Assembly (NCBI RefSeq): GCF_900099965.1
Contig: NZ_FNDJ01000013.1
Coordinates: forward strand, 1 to 64,000
DNA from: Nonomuraea jiangxiensis
Lineage (GTDB): Bacteria > Actinomycetota > Actinomycetes > Streptosporangiales > Streptosporangiaceae
Direction of reading: 5' to 3'
Length of the DNA: 64,000 nucleotides
Made by a program: the position numbers and the translations under genes
Notes under the pieces: model-generated
Told to the model about the DNA's origin: nothing
The model's database searches: none
What the model saw: the letters and a program-made list of their open reading frames with translations, nothing else
Shown here: in pieces, positions 45,483 to 54,023 of the stretch
Position numbering within the stretch: position 1 is the first letter of the stretch
Layout of the letters: each line of letters opens with the position of its first letter

Positions 45483-47084
45483 TCACCGCAGGTGGGACGC
45501 GCTCCAGCAGTCCATCGCCGCAGGCCGCCCGCACGCCTCCAGCGCGTCGAGCACCTTGCCCAGCTCGACCGTCCTGGCGTTGCCGGGGTCGTTGGACTCC
45601 TGGTGGGGATCGGTGACCGTGTTGTAGTACTCCGGCCTCGGATCGCCCTCGTACTCGACGTAGAGCTCCCCAGCCGTGCGCACGGCGGCGTAGGTGGGCG
45701 GCTGGGAGTTGCCCGCCGTGAGGCCGTCGTGGTCGGGGTCGGGCTCGCCGGACGCGTCCGGGTCGGGCTTGACGTGCTCGATCAGCGCCGCCTCCCGCCA
45801 GTCCGCGACCTGGCGGCCCTCGATGAGCGGCAGCAGGCTGCGGCCGTCGCGGCTGTCACGGGCCGCCGGGTCGGCCCCGGCGAGGTCGAGGAAGGTCGCG
45901 AACAGGTCCACGTTCTGCGCGAGGGCGTTGGTCACGAGGTCGCCGGGCCGCCCCGCCGCCGGGCGCTTGACCAGCAGCGGCACCCGTACGTCGTGGTCGT
46001 AGGCGGTGGACTTGCCCCGGACCAGCCGGTGCTGTCCGAGGTGGAAGCCGTTGTCGCTGGTGAACACCACGTACGTGTTCCGCTTCTCCGCCTCCGTCAG
46101 CGCGCCCAGGACCCGCCCGACCATGTCGTCCACCGACTGCACCATGCGAATCCGGTCACGGAAGTCCGCGCGCAGCGCCTGGATCGTGCCGGCCCCGAGC
46201 GGCTCGCGGTGTACCCAGGAGGGTTTGTCGGAGGTGTCCTCGTTGAACCCGGGCAGGCTGGTCGTCACGTCGATGCCGGCGCAGTCGGGCCCGCCGCAGT
46301 CCCCGTGCGGGAACTCCCCGGCGGGGAACCGGTTCTTCGGCCGGTCACGCCGCGCGGGCGGGAAGCGGGGCTCCTTGTCGCCGGGCTGCACGTTCACCCT
46401 GGAATGCGGCGAGAAGGGAGAAACCTGGAGGAAGAACGGCTCGCCCGGGGCGTGCTGACGCGACCGCGCGAGGAAGTTGACCGCCCGCTGTCCCAGCTCG
46501 TCCACCAGATAGGTGCCGTCGGAGGGATTGACCGGCCGCCTGCCGCCCGATTCCTCCCTGATGTAGCGCGTGAGGTGGTAGTTGAACTCGCTGTATCCCC
46601 CGCCCTCGGACACATGCCATTCGTCCCATCCGGGCGGCACCCGGTAACCGGGACCGGCGGGATACTCGTTGAGGTACTTGCCGAGGTAACCGGTCCGATA
46701 TCCGGCCTGGTGCAGCGCGACGGCGTACGTCCTGCCCTCGTGCCGCTCGAACGCCCGGTAACCGCCGTGATCGCTGCCCTGGTTGGTCCGTACGCCGGTG
46801 TTGTGCGGGTACTTGCCGGTCAACATGGTGGCCCTGGACGGGCAGCAGAGCGAGTCGGCCACGTAATAGTCGTTGAACGTGGTGCCGTCGTGCGCCAGGC
46901 CCCTGACCGTGTCCATGTACGGCAGCAGATCGGCTGACATGTCATCGACGAGGAAGAAAATGATGTTGGGCCGCCTGGGTTCGGCGGCGCCTCCGGCTCT
47001 CCGCTGGGCCGCCACGACCAAGGCAAGTCCGACTGCCAAGGCGACCGCTGCCGCCACGCTTCTCCTGATATTTCCGGTCGCCAA
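45483..47084 (-). CDS. secreted arylsulfatase-type sulfatase
   Basis: 533 residues. An N-terminal hydrophobic segment (VAAAVALAVGLALVVAA) serves for export. The alkaline-phosphatase fold begins PNIIFFLVDDMSADLLPYMD with the metal-binding DD. The sulfatase signature LCCPSRATMLTGKYPHNTGV has the C-x-P-x-R whose first cysteine is converted to formylglycine. VVFTSDNGFHLGQH holds further metal ligands. Substrate unknown, possibly a sulfated polysaccharide. The start is TTG 47084; its RBS is weak and the start may differ by a few codons. Confidence 0.92.
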   Translation of the reverse strand: MATGNIRRSVAAAVALAVGLALVVAAQRRAGGAAEPRRPNIIFFLVDDMSADLLPYMDTVRGLAHDGTTFNDYYVADSLCCPSRATMLTGKYPHNTGVRTNQGSDHGGYRAFERHEGRTYAVALHQAGYRTGYLGKYLNEYPAGPGYRVPPGWDEWHVSEGGGYSEFNYHLTRYIREESGGRRPVNPSDGTYLVDELGQRAVNFLARSRQHAPGEPFFLQVSPFSPHSRVNVQPGDKEPRFPPARRDRPKNRFPAGEFPHGDCGGPDCAGIDVTTSLPGFNEDTSDKPSWVHREPLGAGTIQALRADFRDRIRMVQSVDDMVGRVLGALTEAEKRNTYVVFTSDNGFHLGQHRLVRGKSTAYDHDVRVPLLVKRPAAGRPGDLVTNALAQNVDLFATFLDLAGADPAARDSRDGRSLLPLIEGRQVADWREAALIEHVKPDPDASGEPDPDHDGLTAGNSQPPTYAAVRTAGELYVEYEGDPRPEYYNTVTDPHQESNDPGNARTVELGKVLDALEACGRPAAMDCWSASHLR

Positions 47085-47234
47085 ATGACTGCCCCATTTA
47101 CTGGAATGTCAAAGTTTTGATGCACGGTAATATCCGACAAACCACCTCATCAACCCGTATGCCCGGAGAGCGGCGGGCCACGCCGGGGCGCGCGGCTTTC
47201 CGGCCCCGGCCGACCCGAGGTGGCGCGACAACGA

Positions 47235-47269
47235 GAACGGCCCCGCCCTGCTTCGGGACGGAGCCGTTC
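47235..47269 (-). terminator. hairpin terminator downstream of the MerR gene
   Basis: GAACGGCCCCGCCC pairs across a short loop with CGGGACGGAGCCGTTC (outer arms GAACGGC/GCCGTTC perfect). It lies 45 bp past the MerR stop. Confidence 0.65.
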
Positions 47270-47313
47270 ACCCGCTCGCGCTATGCGCCGTTACCGATCA
47301 CCGGCTGTCGTCG

Positions 47314-48264
47314 TCACCCCGCGATCCGGGCAGGCAGCGCCGCGACGAACCAGTCCAACACCGGCGCCAGGCTCTCCGGGGCCGGCCAACCATTGATCAC
47401 CGCGAGCAGCCGCAGGTACCGCTCCCTCCGGGGATCGTTCGCGGTCTCCAGCACGGTCAACAGCCGGCGCCGGAGCTCGGCGTCGTCGGGACGGCCGCAG
47501 GCGCGCGCGTACTGGGCCGTGACCGCCGCGACCACCCCATCAGCCTGGGGCGAGGCCGGATCGATGCCGGCCGCCAGGGCGGGGCGGACCTGCTCGCGGA
47601 CCATCGCGACGGCGTCGCGGCGCACGACCGTGGTGTCGCCCCGGGCACGCTCGGCCGCATGGTGCCCGACCATGCGCCGCATGCTGTCGCGGAAGTCCGG
47701 GTCGCGGGACAACTCGGCCAACTCCACCCACGCCTCGACCTGGTCGGGTTCGGGATCGTCGGGCAGTTCGGGCGTCATGGAACTCCTGACCCCGGCGAGG
47801 TCGGGGCCGGGACCGAGACCGAGCTCAGAGTCGTCGAAGACCTGGTCGAGGAAGTCGCCGATCAGCCGCCGGCGTTCGTCCTCGGAGAGTCTGGCCAGTT
47901 CGTGCATGAGATCCATCTCCTCAGGGCTGGACCCGCGCCTGGCCACCGCCGTCAGCACCGCCCGCCGCAGGCGCAGGATCCGGATCTGCACCGCCAGCAC
48001 CTCGGCATGCGCCGCGGCGACCTCGGGCAGCGAGATCTCCCGGTCCACGACCTTCCTGATCGTGGGCAGGTCCACTCCCAGGTCGCGCAGAGTCCGTACG
48101 AGGTCCAGGCGTGCGACGGCGTCGATGTCGTAGAGGCGGTAGCCGGCCGGGCTGCGGTCGGCCGGCGGCACGATCCCGCGATCGGAGTAGAACCGAATGG
48201 CCGTGACCGGCAGTCCGGTCCGCCGGGCCAGCTCACCGATCGAGTAGAGCGCGTCGCCGTCCAT
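47314..48264 (-). CDS. MerR family transcriptional regulator
   Basis: 316 residues. The N-terminal winged helix reads YSIGELARRTGLPVTAIRFY followed by SDRGIVPP, RSPAGYRLYD and the coiled coil of MerR dimers. The long C-terminal part (residues about 110-316) is helical with no known effector fold, larger than in simple metal sensors; it may bind an organic ligand, as in TipA-like or BmrR-like proteins. ATG 48264 with GGAGGG is preferred to GTG 48273. Followed upstream by a methyltransferase gene on the same strand, 23 bp away. Confidence 0.88.
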   Translation of the reverse strand: MDGDALYSIGELARRTGLPVTAIRFYSDRGIVPPADRSPAGYRLYDIDAVARLDLVRTLRDLGVDLPTIRKVVDREISLPEVAAAHAEVLAVQIRILRLRRAVLTAVARRGSSPEEMDLMHELARLSEDERRRLIGDFLDQVFDDSELGLGPGPDLAGVRSSMTPELPDDPEPDQVEAWVELAELSRDPDFRDSMRRMVGHHAAERARGDTTVVRRDAVAMVREQVRPALAAGIDPASPQADGVVAAVTAQYARACGRPDDAELRRRLLTVLETANDPRRERYLRLLAVINGWPAPESLAPVLDWFVAALPARIAG

Positions 48265-48287
48265 GCCCTCCACCCTCGCGTCTCGAC

Positions 48288-48947
48288 CTACTGGAGACTC
48301 AAGCCGGCCGGACCACCGGAAGGATCGGCCCGCCGCAACGTAAGCGACTGGAACCGGTCATCGTCGGCCCCCACGACGTGAAAGTCCACGATCTCGAAGG
48401 CCGCCCGCGCGTACTCCTGAAGCTGCTCATCACTACGGAAGGAGAAGAACCGGGGAGGATGGTGATCGTCCTCATCGAAGGTGCCCTCCCTCGGCCGGCC
48501 GGCCCCGCCGTACACGCCGAGGAAGAAGAGCCCACCGGGCCGCATCAGCGTACGGACCGCCTCCAGCACCGCCGGAAGGTCGCTGTTGGGCACGTGCAGC
48601 AAGCAGTTGAGCGCATAGACCGCGTCGAACGAGCCAGGCGGGAAATCGAGCCCCAGGAAATCCATGGCGTGGGCGTCGAGGCCCTTCTCCCGGCAGAGAG
48701 CCACCATGGCAGGCGACAGATCGACGGCCACGACGTCCAGTCCGTTGTCCCGAAAGTAGACGCTGTCGTGCCCCGTCCCGGCACCGATCTCCAGCAGCCG
48801 CCCGCACCCGTGCCCCTTCAACCGGCCCAGGAACGCCTCCCGCTCCGCCAGCTTCCACGGCGCCTTGCCCCTGCCGTCACGCCGCCTGGCCCCGCCGTCG
48901 TAGGCCGTCCGCAGAGACCCGATCACCTCGCCATAGCGCACGCTCAT
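48288..48947 (-). CDS. class I SAM-dependent methyltransferase
   Basis: 219 residues with motif I LLEIGAGTGHDSVYF, motif II VVAVDLSPAMVALCREKG and FDAVYALNCLLHVPN. Substrate unknown; the loop GRPREGTFDEDDHHPPRFFSF is typical of small-molecule methyltransferases. ATG 48947 has GAGGGG upstream. Same strand as the MerR gene, 23 bp from it, so they are likely cotranscribed. Confidence 0.88.
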   Translation of the reverse strand: MSVRYGEVIGSLRTAYDGGARRRDGRGKAPWKLAEREAFLGRLKGHGCGRLLEIGAGTGHDSVYFRDNGLDVVAVDLSPAMVALCREKGLDAHAMDFLGLDFPPGSFDAVYALNCLLHVPNSDLPAVLEAVRTLMRPGGLFFLGVYGGAGRPREGTFDEDDHHPPRFFSFRSDEQLQEYARAAFEIVDFHVVGADDDRFQSLTLRRADPSGGPAGLSLQ

Positions 48948-49040
48948 CCCCTCATGATGCCCGGCGAACAAGCAGGTTGGTCACGAGAGAATCCCGAACG
49001 GGATGAACGATGATCTTCCAGTCCTTGCGGCTACATACTG

Positions 49041-49790
49041 ATGCCCGCCCCGATCTCCCCTCCCGAAGGTCTCCACGTGATACATCCCCCTCATGGACGG
49101 TTACGCCCGGTCGGTGGCGTCGCGCTCCTGGCCATCGCGGGCGTGGTGTGCGATTCCCTGGTGGGGGTCGCCACAGCCGGAATCGACCTCTGGTACGCGT
49201 CGCTCGTGGATCGAATGATCGCTGACACCGACTCCGTCTCCGGAGTGGCCATACGCACGGGGGAGTTGCTCGTCCTGGGGTCCGAGGTCGCGCGCGTCTT
49301 CACCTTCTTCGTGGCCGCGGCCGGGTTCCTGGCCTGGCTGTTCCGCGTCAGGACCAACGCCGTGAGCCTCTCGCTGAACGGTCACCGGCACGGCAGGTTC
49401 TGGCTGGTCGCAGGATGGATGTTCCCGATCGGCTGGTTCTGGGTTCCCCGGCAGATCGTGGACGACATCTGGCGTGCCTCCACACCCCCCGGCTCCGCCA
49501 AGGGACTGATCAACGCGTGGTGGGCGACTTGGCTGATCGCCTGGGTGACGGCGAGGACGACCTGGGGCCTGCTCAACCTGTTCCCCTTCGACCTGGAGGG
49601 CATCGCGTTCGCCCTGCGCCTGGAGGTGGTCGGCATCGGACTGATGCTGATCGCGGCCGTACTGGCGATCGCCGTCATCCGCAAAATCACCAACGCCCAG
49701 GAGGTCCTCCGCTCAACGCCTCCACCCGACCCCACACCAAGCAGGCCGCCCTTCTTGCCCGGCGTACCCGAGTCGGGCGCGGCCTTATAG
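49041..49790 (+). CDS. DUF4328 membrane protein
   Basis: 249 residues with about six membrane helices. The DUF4328 hallmark is FRVRTNAVSLSLNGHRHGRFW followed by WFWVPRQIVDDIWRAS. Function unknown. The start is uncertain: ATG 49041, or GTG 49077 with GAAGG upstream giving 237 residues. The tail is proline-rich. Divergent from the methyltransferase gene. Confidence 0.8.
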   Translation: MPAPISPPEGLHVIHPPHGRLRPVGGVALLAIAGVVCDSLVGVATAGIDLWYASLVDRMIADTDSVSGVAIRTGELLVLGSEVARVFTFFVAAAGFLAWLFRVRTNAVSLSLNGHRHGRFWLVAGWMFPIGWFWVPRQIVDDIWRASTPPGSAKGLINAWWATWLIAWVTARTTWGLLNLFPFDLEGIAFALRLEVVGIGLMLIAAVLAIAVIRKITNAQEVLRSTPPPDPTPSRPPFLPGVPESGAAL

Positions 49791-50456
49791 GGCACCTTCA
49801 CAGAGCACCTTCCGAGAAACGAATCCGAAAAGCCCACTCCGACGGATGTAGCGTCCAACCACGACATTGATCACGAAGGGTGCCTGTCGTTGAAACTGCG
49901 AGACACACGCTTGGACATGTCTCATCGCGAGAGTGTCAGCAGATACAGCGATACCGCGACCGCATTGGCATGGCTTCGGAGCATGGCGTGAACTCGCAGC
50001 CAACATCGTGACGACCAACTCGGTCCTGGCCGGACACAGCGCGGCCTTCCCGATGCTGTATCAGCGGCGAGTGCTACCAGGAGTGCCCAACCCACCAATG
50101 AGCACACCAACGTCGAGGATCACCGGCGGTACGGAATCGTCTCCACGCCCTTGCCCGCGCCTCGGCCGGCATCGCGCTGTTTCAGGAGTTCATCCCTCAA
50201 AGACATCTACCTTTAACGCGGGAGTCGAGTTCAGCCCAGCACCGCTATTGCAAGCATACTGTCGCCCGATCAAGCAGACCGAGCAGACTCGGGGCTTCTA
50301 CAAACGCAGGCAGCAACGGCGCTTTGTGATCGCCTTATTCGCAGGTATTGAACACTTGGGGGATCCGTTCCGTGAGTAGCTGGTGTTACAGCCTCATACC
50401 GGCAAGCCGGGGACAGCCGCTGCCAAGCTGTTCCGGTAGCTCGGTCGAAGCGCCGA
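49791..50456. other. no gene recognised
   Basis: 666 bp with lower GC than its surroundings in places. A 148-codon frame (49933-50379) has no RBS and no domain; its end (YKRRQQRRFVIALFAG) is basic and could be a remnant of something mobile, but nothing firm can be said. Confidence 0.5.
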
Positions 50457-51068
50457 TCATCCGTTTCTGATCACGGCAGCGAGGAACCGCGGGGCCAGCA
50501 TGGCCTTGGAGAAAGGAAAGCCCGTAATCCTTTTGGCCAACGCGAAGCTTCGCGGGAACGTGGCGTCGATCCCGGGTCCTTCCCAGTCGTGGTCGGGATC
50601 CAGCCCCACCTCCCGCATCTCCTCCACCAACCGGTCGGGATCAATGCCTGTACGTGCATGAGGGCGCAGTTGGTCGAACCAGGTGATCTGTTCGCCATCC
50701 ACCGCGTAGATGAAGTAGTCGCTGGCATGGAGGTTACGGTGGACCACCACGACCTCGCTCTCCCGCGAAAGGCTACGCATCAGACGATTGTCAAGGCCGA
50801 TCGATCCCGCCCAAAGCTGGATGAGCACCGTCCAGCCGGCAGTCTCAATCGCCCCAACGTAAGTGCTGCGCATATTGTCGGAATCGACGCACCACATCGT
50901 GCGTTCTTGGAATCCTTCAAATGTCACCTCCTCAATGTCGGTGACCCCCGCCTCGAGCCGGGCCAACGCCTCAGGAGGGGTGAGGGACCGGGCGAAGGAA
51001 ACGCACGAGACGTCGTAGAACGGGCCGAACTCGCCGAGCCAGGCGAACTCCTCGAATGCGTCTGCCAC
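50457..51068 (-). CDS. DUF6461-like hypothetical protein
   Basis: 203 residues from GTG 51068, with GGGGAAGG upstream. Segments FEEFAWLGEFGPFYDVSCVSF, SRESEVVVVHRNLHASDYFIY and DGEQITWFDQLRPHAR resemble an actinobacterial family of unknown function sometimes linked to immunity or SUKH-like cytoplasmic proteins. No membrane or signal segments. Lies alone between gene-poor stretches, with base composition lower in GC than the fol and pan regions. Confidence 0.65.
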   Translation of the reverse strand: MADAFEEFAWLGEFGPFYDVSCVSFARSLTPPEALARLEAGVTDIEEVTFEGFQERTMWCVDSDNMRSTYVGAIETAGWTVLIQLWAGSIGLDNRLMRSLSRESEVVVVHRNLHASDYFIYAVDGEQITWFDQLRPHARTGIDPDRLVEEMREVGLDPDHDWEGPGIDATFPRSFALAKRITGFPFSKAMLAPRFLAAVIRNG

Positions 51069-51427
51069 CTCAGCCTTCCCCGTGATCGGTCTTGCTTCAT
51101 CATTGCATCGAATGATCGTCTCATCAGCGCCCTGACCACAGTGAACATCCTGCGCACGGTTCTGCCTGCGTTCGATGGTGCGGCGGGGTGGCCGGGCGGG
51201 ACCGGCCCGAAGAGGCCGCACGCCCGGACCGCCCGGCCGCCCATCGGGCGGCGGCTTGAAACCGTAGAGGAACTCATCCGCGAGCGTGAGGGCTTAAACG
51301 ATCTTATTGTGGTCCAGATTGGAAGCCCTCGCAGCAGGTGTCCGTCCCGGCCTTGACCAGGGGCATGGCGGTGACATCATCGCGAGCGGCGGGTTTGCCC
51401 AGTGACACTCTGATCAAGGTTGGCGAG
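51069..51427. other. no gene recognised
   Basis: 359 bp between divergent genes. Frames exist but none has both an RBS and protein-like content. Probably holds the promoters of both neighbours. Confidence 0.5.
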
Positions 51428-52174
51428 ATGACGGAGTACCCAAGGTTCGGCGTGCTGTTGGCGCGGTTATCCGATCATCGAGGCGTGAGTCTCGGTGATC
51501 TGTCCGGTATGGCGGAGGTTCCCGAAGCGGAGTTTCGGGCGGTGCTTGACGGCGCGGAGCCTGGTCCGTCGATGCTCCTGCGAGTGGCGCCAGCGCTGGG
51601 CTGGCGCGACGTAGATGCCTTCGTGCTCGCAGGAATGCCAGTGCCGGATGAGCTCATGCCTTTGGACGCCCAGGCCGGGAGTTGGGCTGCCTCACTGGTG
51701 AACCAGGCCAGGTGCCTCGGGCCAGAACTCGTCGACCACGTGCGGCGGTTGGTCCGGTCATTACCGCAGCATCCACGCGCCTGCCCGTTCCCCCCGCCAA
51801 AGCCATGGGAGCTGTACGAACCGAGTTACGGCGCGGCACTCGTCCGGATGCTAACCAACCGAAACCTGAACTGGACGGCCGCGGCCAAGGCTCTCTATTG
51901 CCTTACCGGCCTCGCCCTGTCCCCCGCCACAATCGGGCAGATCGGCCGCGGCCGCAAGGAGCTGAGCCCCGATCTGCTTGCCCGACTCGCAACCGTGCTG
52001 GGCATCCCCGCCGCCGACCTGGCCGCCGTGACCGGCATCCGCCTTCCCACAAAGATGCCGCCGGCACACCCGGCGGCGGCCGAGTTGACCACGTTGCTCT
52101 GGGATGTCCGGCGCCTGACCGCCGAGCAGGTGCGGCAGGTCCTCAACGAGACCGAGTCCCTCCGGGGAGAGTGA
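51428..52174 (+). CDS. HTH (XRE-like) regulator with two related halves
   Basis: 248 residues from ATG 51428, with AAGG upstream. The N-terminal part (FGVLLARLSDHRGVSLGDLSGMAEVPEAEFRAVLDG) and the C-terminal part (LSPATIGQIGRGRKELSPDLLARLATVLGIPAADLAAVTG) each look like a lambda-repressor-type helix-turn-helix. A proline-rich linker joins them. Likely DNA-binding; target unknown. Confidence 0.65.
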   Translation: MTEYPRFGVLLARLSDHRGVSLGDLSGMAEVPEAEFRAVLDGAEPGPSMLLRVAPALGWRDVDAFVLAGMPVPDELMPLDAQAGSWAASLVNQARCLGPELVDHVRRLVRSLPQHPRACPFPPPKPWELYEPSYGAALVRMLTNRNLNWTAAAKALYCLTGLALSPATIGQIGRGRKELSPDLLARLATVLGIPAADLAAVTGIRLPTKMPPAHPAAAELTTLLWDVRRLTAEQVRQVLNETESLRGE

Positions 52175-52339
52175 CCGGGGTCCGTGATGCCCGCGCTGGC
52201 CACGACCGGACTGGCAGTGATCGGATTGCGGGAGACGGCCCATCACACCGCATGCCTGCGGCAACAGGATCGAAAGTCAGAATCAGCACCAGGTGGAGGC
52301 CGCGTCCGCTCTGGTCGTCGTCTTCGGCCTGGCACAGGG

Positions 52340-52686
52340 AAGGCCTGCGTCGGCGACTCCTGGAAGGGCACTGACGACACCGGGTTCACGACAGCTCGGG
52401 GCGGCCCGATCTCCCCCACGACCGTCACCGGCCTGCCGCGCACGCTCATCGAGGCCCACAACAAAACCGCCTCCGACCCACTACCGGTTAACCGTCTGCA
52501 CGACCTACGCCACGTCCACGCGACCCTGCTGCTCCCGGCCGACGCCCCCGTACACGTCGTCCGGCCCGTCTCGGCCACGCCGACCCCGCGATCACCCTGC
52601 GCGTCTACGCCCGCGTGATCCGTCCCGCTGAGACAGCCGCCACAGAAGTCTTCGCGACGATCATCACCTCGGCAGGTGATGACTGA
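52340..52686 (+). pseudogene. tyrosine recombinase (integrase) C-terminal remnant, frameshifted
   Basis: Frame 2 gives FTTARGGPISPTTVT, then RLHDLRHVHATLLL, which holds the catalytic HxxR of phage-type integrases. After VHVV near 52566 the reading shifts to frame 1, giving RLGHADPAITLRVYARVI with the catalytic tyrosine, to a TGA at 52686. The N-terminal domains are lost. It lies 0.8 kb from the tRNA-Thr att site, so it may be the scar of an earlier element. Confidence 0.8.
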
Positions 52687-52734
52687 CACGATTTCTGCGG
52701 CACACCGATCTACTAACGAGATTCGGGAGGTGAC

Positions 52735-53394
52735 GTGGGAGCGGGAATGTGGACAGAGATGCTCAAGGCGGTACCCAATCTGGTCGTAGCGCTGATCACC
52801 CTGTCGCTCGGATGGCTGGTGGGTCTTCGGTTGACAGCACGATGGGACGAACGTAAGAAGCGCCGCGAGCTGGATCTCCTGGCTCTCGGCGCGTTCTACG
52901 AGGCATACGGGCAGTTCTGTGCGATCTGGAAGTCCTGGGATGGCGCTCCCGACAGCCTCAGACAGGAGGATCCTTTCCAGACCGAGATGCTGAGGCGAGC
53001 GGCCGAAGCAGAGGGCAAGGTGGAATCGCTACTTGTACGGCTGGCCTCCGAACGCTCCCTGTCGCATCAGGAATGCACCCTCCTCAGCTGCTTTCGGCAG
53101 GCTTTTCAGAGCCTACGCAAGTCGATCCGGCGTAAGGTGCCTCTACAGTCCCGGATCTACGCGGCAGGCACCCTGGAGATAGTGGCGCACCAGTGGACCA
53201 GCTCTGAAGCTCGGCCCTATCTTGCATTCAAGGCTTTGGCCGGATTCACATCAGACCTGATGTCCAAGAGCAGCCGATCAAGCAGTGCACCAAAGTCCTC
53301 CTTCATCTCGCTGCAGCAGATCACAAGCAACGCCCAGGAGAGGACATGGGTGGACGAGACATTCCAGTCGCTCAACCTTGGACGCCGCGATTAG
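52735..53394 (+). CDS. hypothetical membrane-anchored protein
   Basis: 219 residues from GTG 52735 with GGAGG upstream (ATG 52747 also has an RBS). One membrane helix (VPNLVVALITLSLGWLVGLRL) is followed by a basic stretch and a helical cytoplasmic domain. No family recognised. It is the last gene on the chromosomal side of the integrated element. Confidence 0.6.
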   Translation: MGAGMWTEMLKAVPNLVVALITLSLGWLVGLRLTARWDERKKRRELDLLALGAFYEAYGQFCAIWKSWDGAPDSLRQEDPFQTEMLRRAAEAEGKVESLLVRLASERSLSHQECTLLSCFRQAFQSLRKSIRRKVPLQSRIYAAGTLEIVAHQWTSSEARPYLAFKALAGFTSDLMSKSSRSSSAPKSSFISLQQITSNAQERTWVDETFQSLNLGRRD

Positions 53395-53430
53395 CCACCA
53401 AGCGAGCGGCCGTCAGCAGGAGTGTTAGCA

Positions 53431-53463
53431 AAAGACCCCCCGCGATCATCGCGAGGGGCCTTT
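53431..53463 (-). terminator. terminator of the interrupted tRNA-Thr locus
   Basis: A hairpin (CGCGAT/ATCGCG core, flanked by CCCC/GGGG and AAA/TTT) lies 9 bp beyond the tRNA 3' end on the minus strand and is followed by TCTTTT. Its position shows that DNA to the left of 53472 is the original downstream flank of the tRNA gene. Confidence 0.75.
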
Positions 53464-53471
53464 GAGCTGGG

Positions 53472-53513
53472 AGCCGCCTTGGGGATTCGAACCCCAGACC
53501 CCTTCATTACGAG
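53472..53513 (-). other. attachment site: 3' half of tRNA-Thr(CGU)
   Basis: Read on the minus strand: anticodon loop CTCGTAA, then TGAAG, GGGTC, the T-arm TGGGG-TTCGAAT-CCCCA, acceptor strand AGGCGGC and discriminator T. The sequence beyond the anticodon loop cannot form the 5' half (no D-arm, no pairing stems). So this is the att copy left at one border when an element integrated into a tRNA-Thr gene; the restored full tRNA should be at the other border, beyond the window. Confidence 0.88.
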
Positions 53514-53628
53514 AGCGCCTGCCGAGAGTTCGTAGAGGTTCACCTAAGTCCGTCTAGGCAGCTCAGCGGGTCATTGCGGACTTCCAAGGACGCACGCGAT
53601 ACACCCCGTACTGCAACAAGGACTGCAA

Positions 53629-53859
53629 CTAGGCGTCCGGCCGAGACGGGGCCCGGCCGGTCCGCGTCGCCCACGCGAGGATCTCGTCACTCCACCAGTA
53701 GTCCATGCCCGCAACCTTGCCTGCGGCGGGCGGAAAGGGCTCGACCTGCTTGGCGCCGGCCGCCCGCTTGCGCCAGGCGTTCACTGTGTTGGTGCTCACG
53801 CCGAGCAGGGCGGCTATGTCGCTCACTGCGACAGGAACGCGCTCAACAGGATCACTCAT
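53629..53859 (-). CDS. excisionase/AlpA-like HTH protein
   Basis: 76 residues from ATG 53859. The whole protein is a small winged-helix: VPVAVSDIAALLGVSTNTVNAWRKR, then WWSDEILAWATRTGR, as in excisionase (Xis) and AlpA-type proteins that help integrase cut out an element. It lies next to the att site, the usual place. A TACACT -10 box ends 6 nt before the ATG, so the mRNA may be leaderless. Confidence 0.75.
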   Translation of the reverse strand: MSDPVERVPVAVSDIAALLGVSTNTVNAWRKRAAGAKQVEPFPPAAGKVAGMDYWWSDEILAWATRTGRAPSRPDA

Positions 53860-53906
53860 GCGTGCAGTGTAAACGCACTCGGTGCGCACTGACTATAGGC
53901 GCACCC

Positions 53907-53935
53907 TTTACAGGTGCACCCAATGAGAGTACAGT
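53907..53935 (+). promoter_or_regulatory. promoter of the transfer operon
   Basis: TTTACA (53907-53912), exactly 17 bp, TACAGT (53930-53935): a good sigma-A-type promoter for the rightward operon. It overlaps GCACCC/GTGCGCAC repeats that could be operators. Confidence 0.65.
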
Positions 53936-53957
53936 CGAGCCGTACCACCAAAGCGAA

Positions 53958-53985
53958 CGGGCCAGACGCTGACACGTCTGACCCG
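53958..53985 (+). terminator. hairpin in the transfer operon leader (possible attenuator)
   Basis: CGGGCCAGACG and CGTCTGACCCG pair (11 bp, one mismatch) around a 6-nt loop, followed by CTCTT. It lies between the promoter and the first gene, so it may terminate early or shield the mRNA. Confidence 0.4.
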
Positions 53986-54023
53986 CTCTTGATCTCGACC
54001 TGCTGACACAGGAGGAGACCCAC

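Noticed and set aside
49933..50379. A 148-codon + strand frame ending in a basic segment
   Set aside because: No RBS or recognisable domain and no matching partner frame; a mobile-element remnant could not be shown.
53466..53545. A complete tRNA gene
   Set aside because: Only the anticodon loop to the 3' end is tRNA-like; the 5' half has no D-arm and no pairing stems, so it is an att copy.
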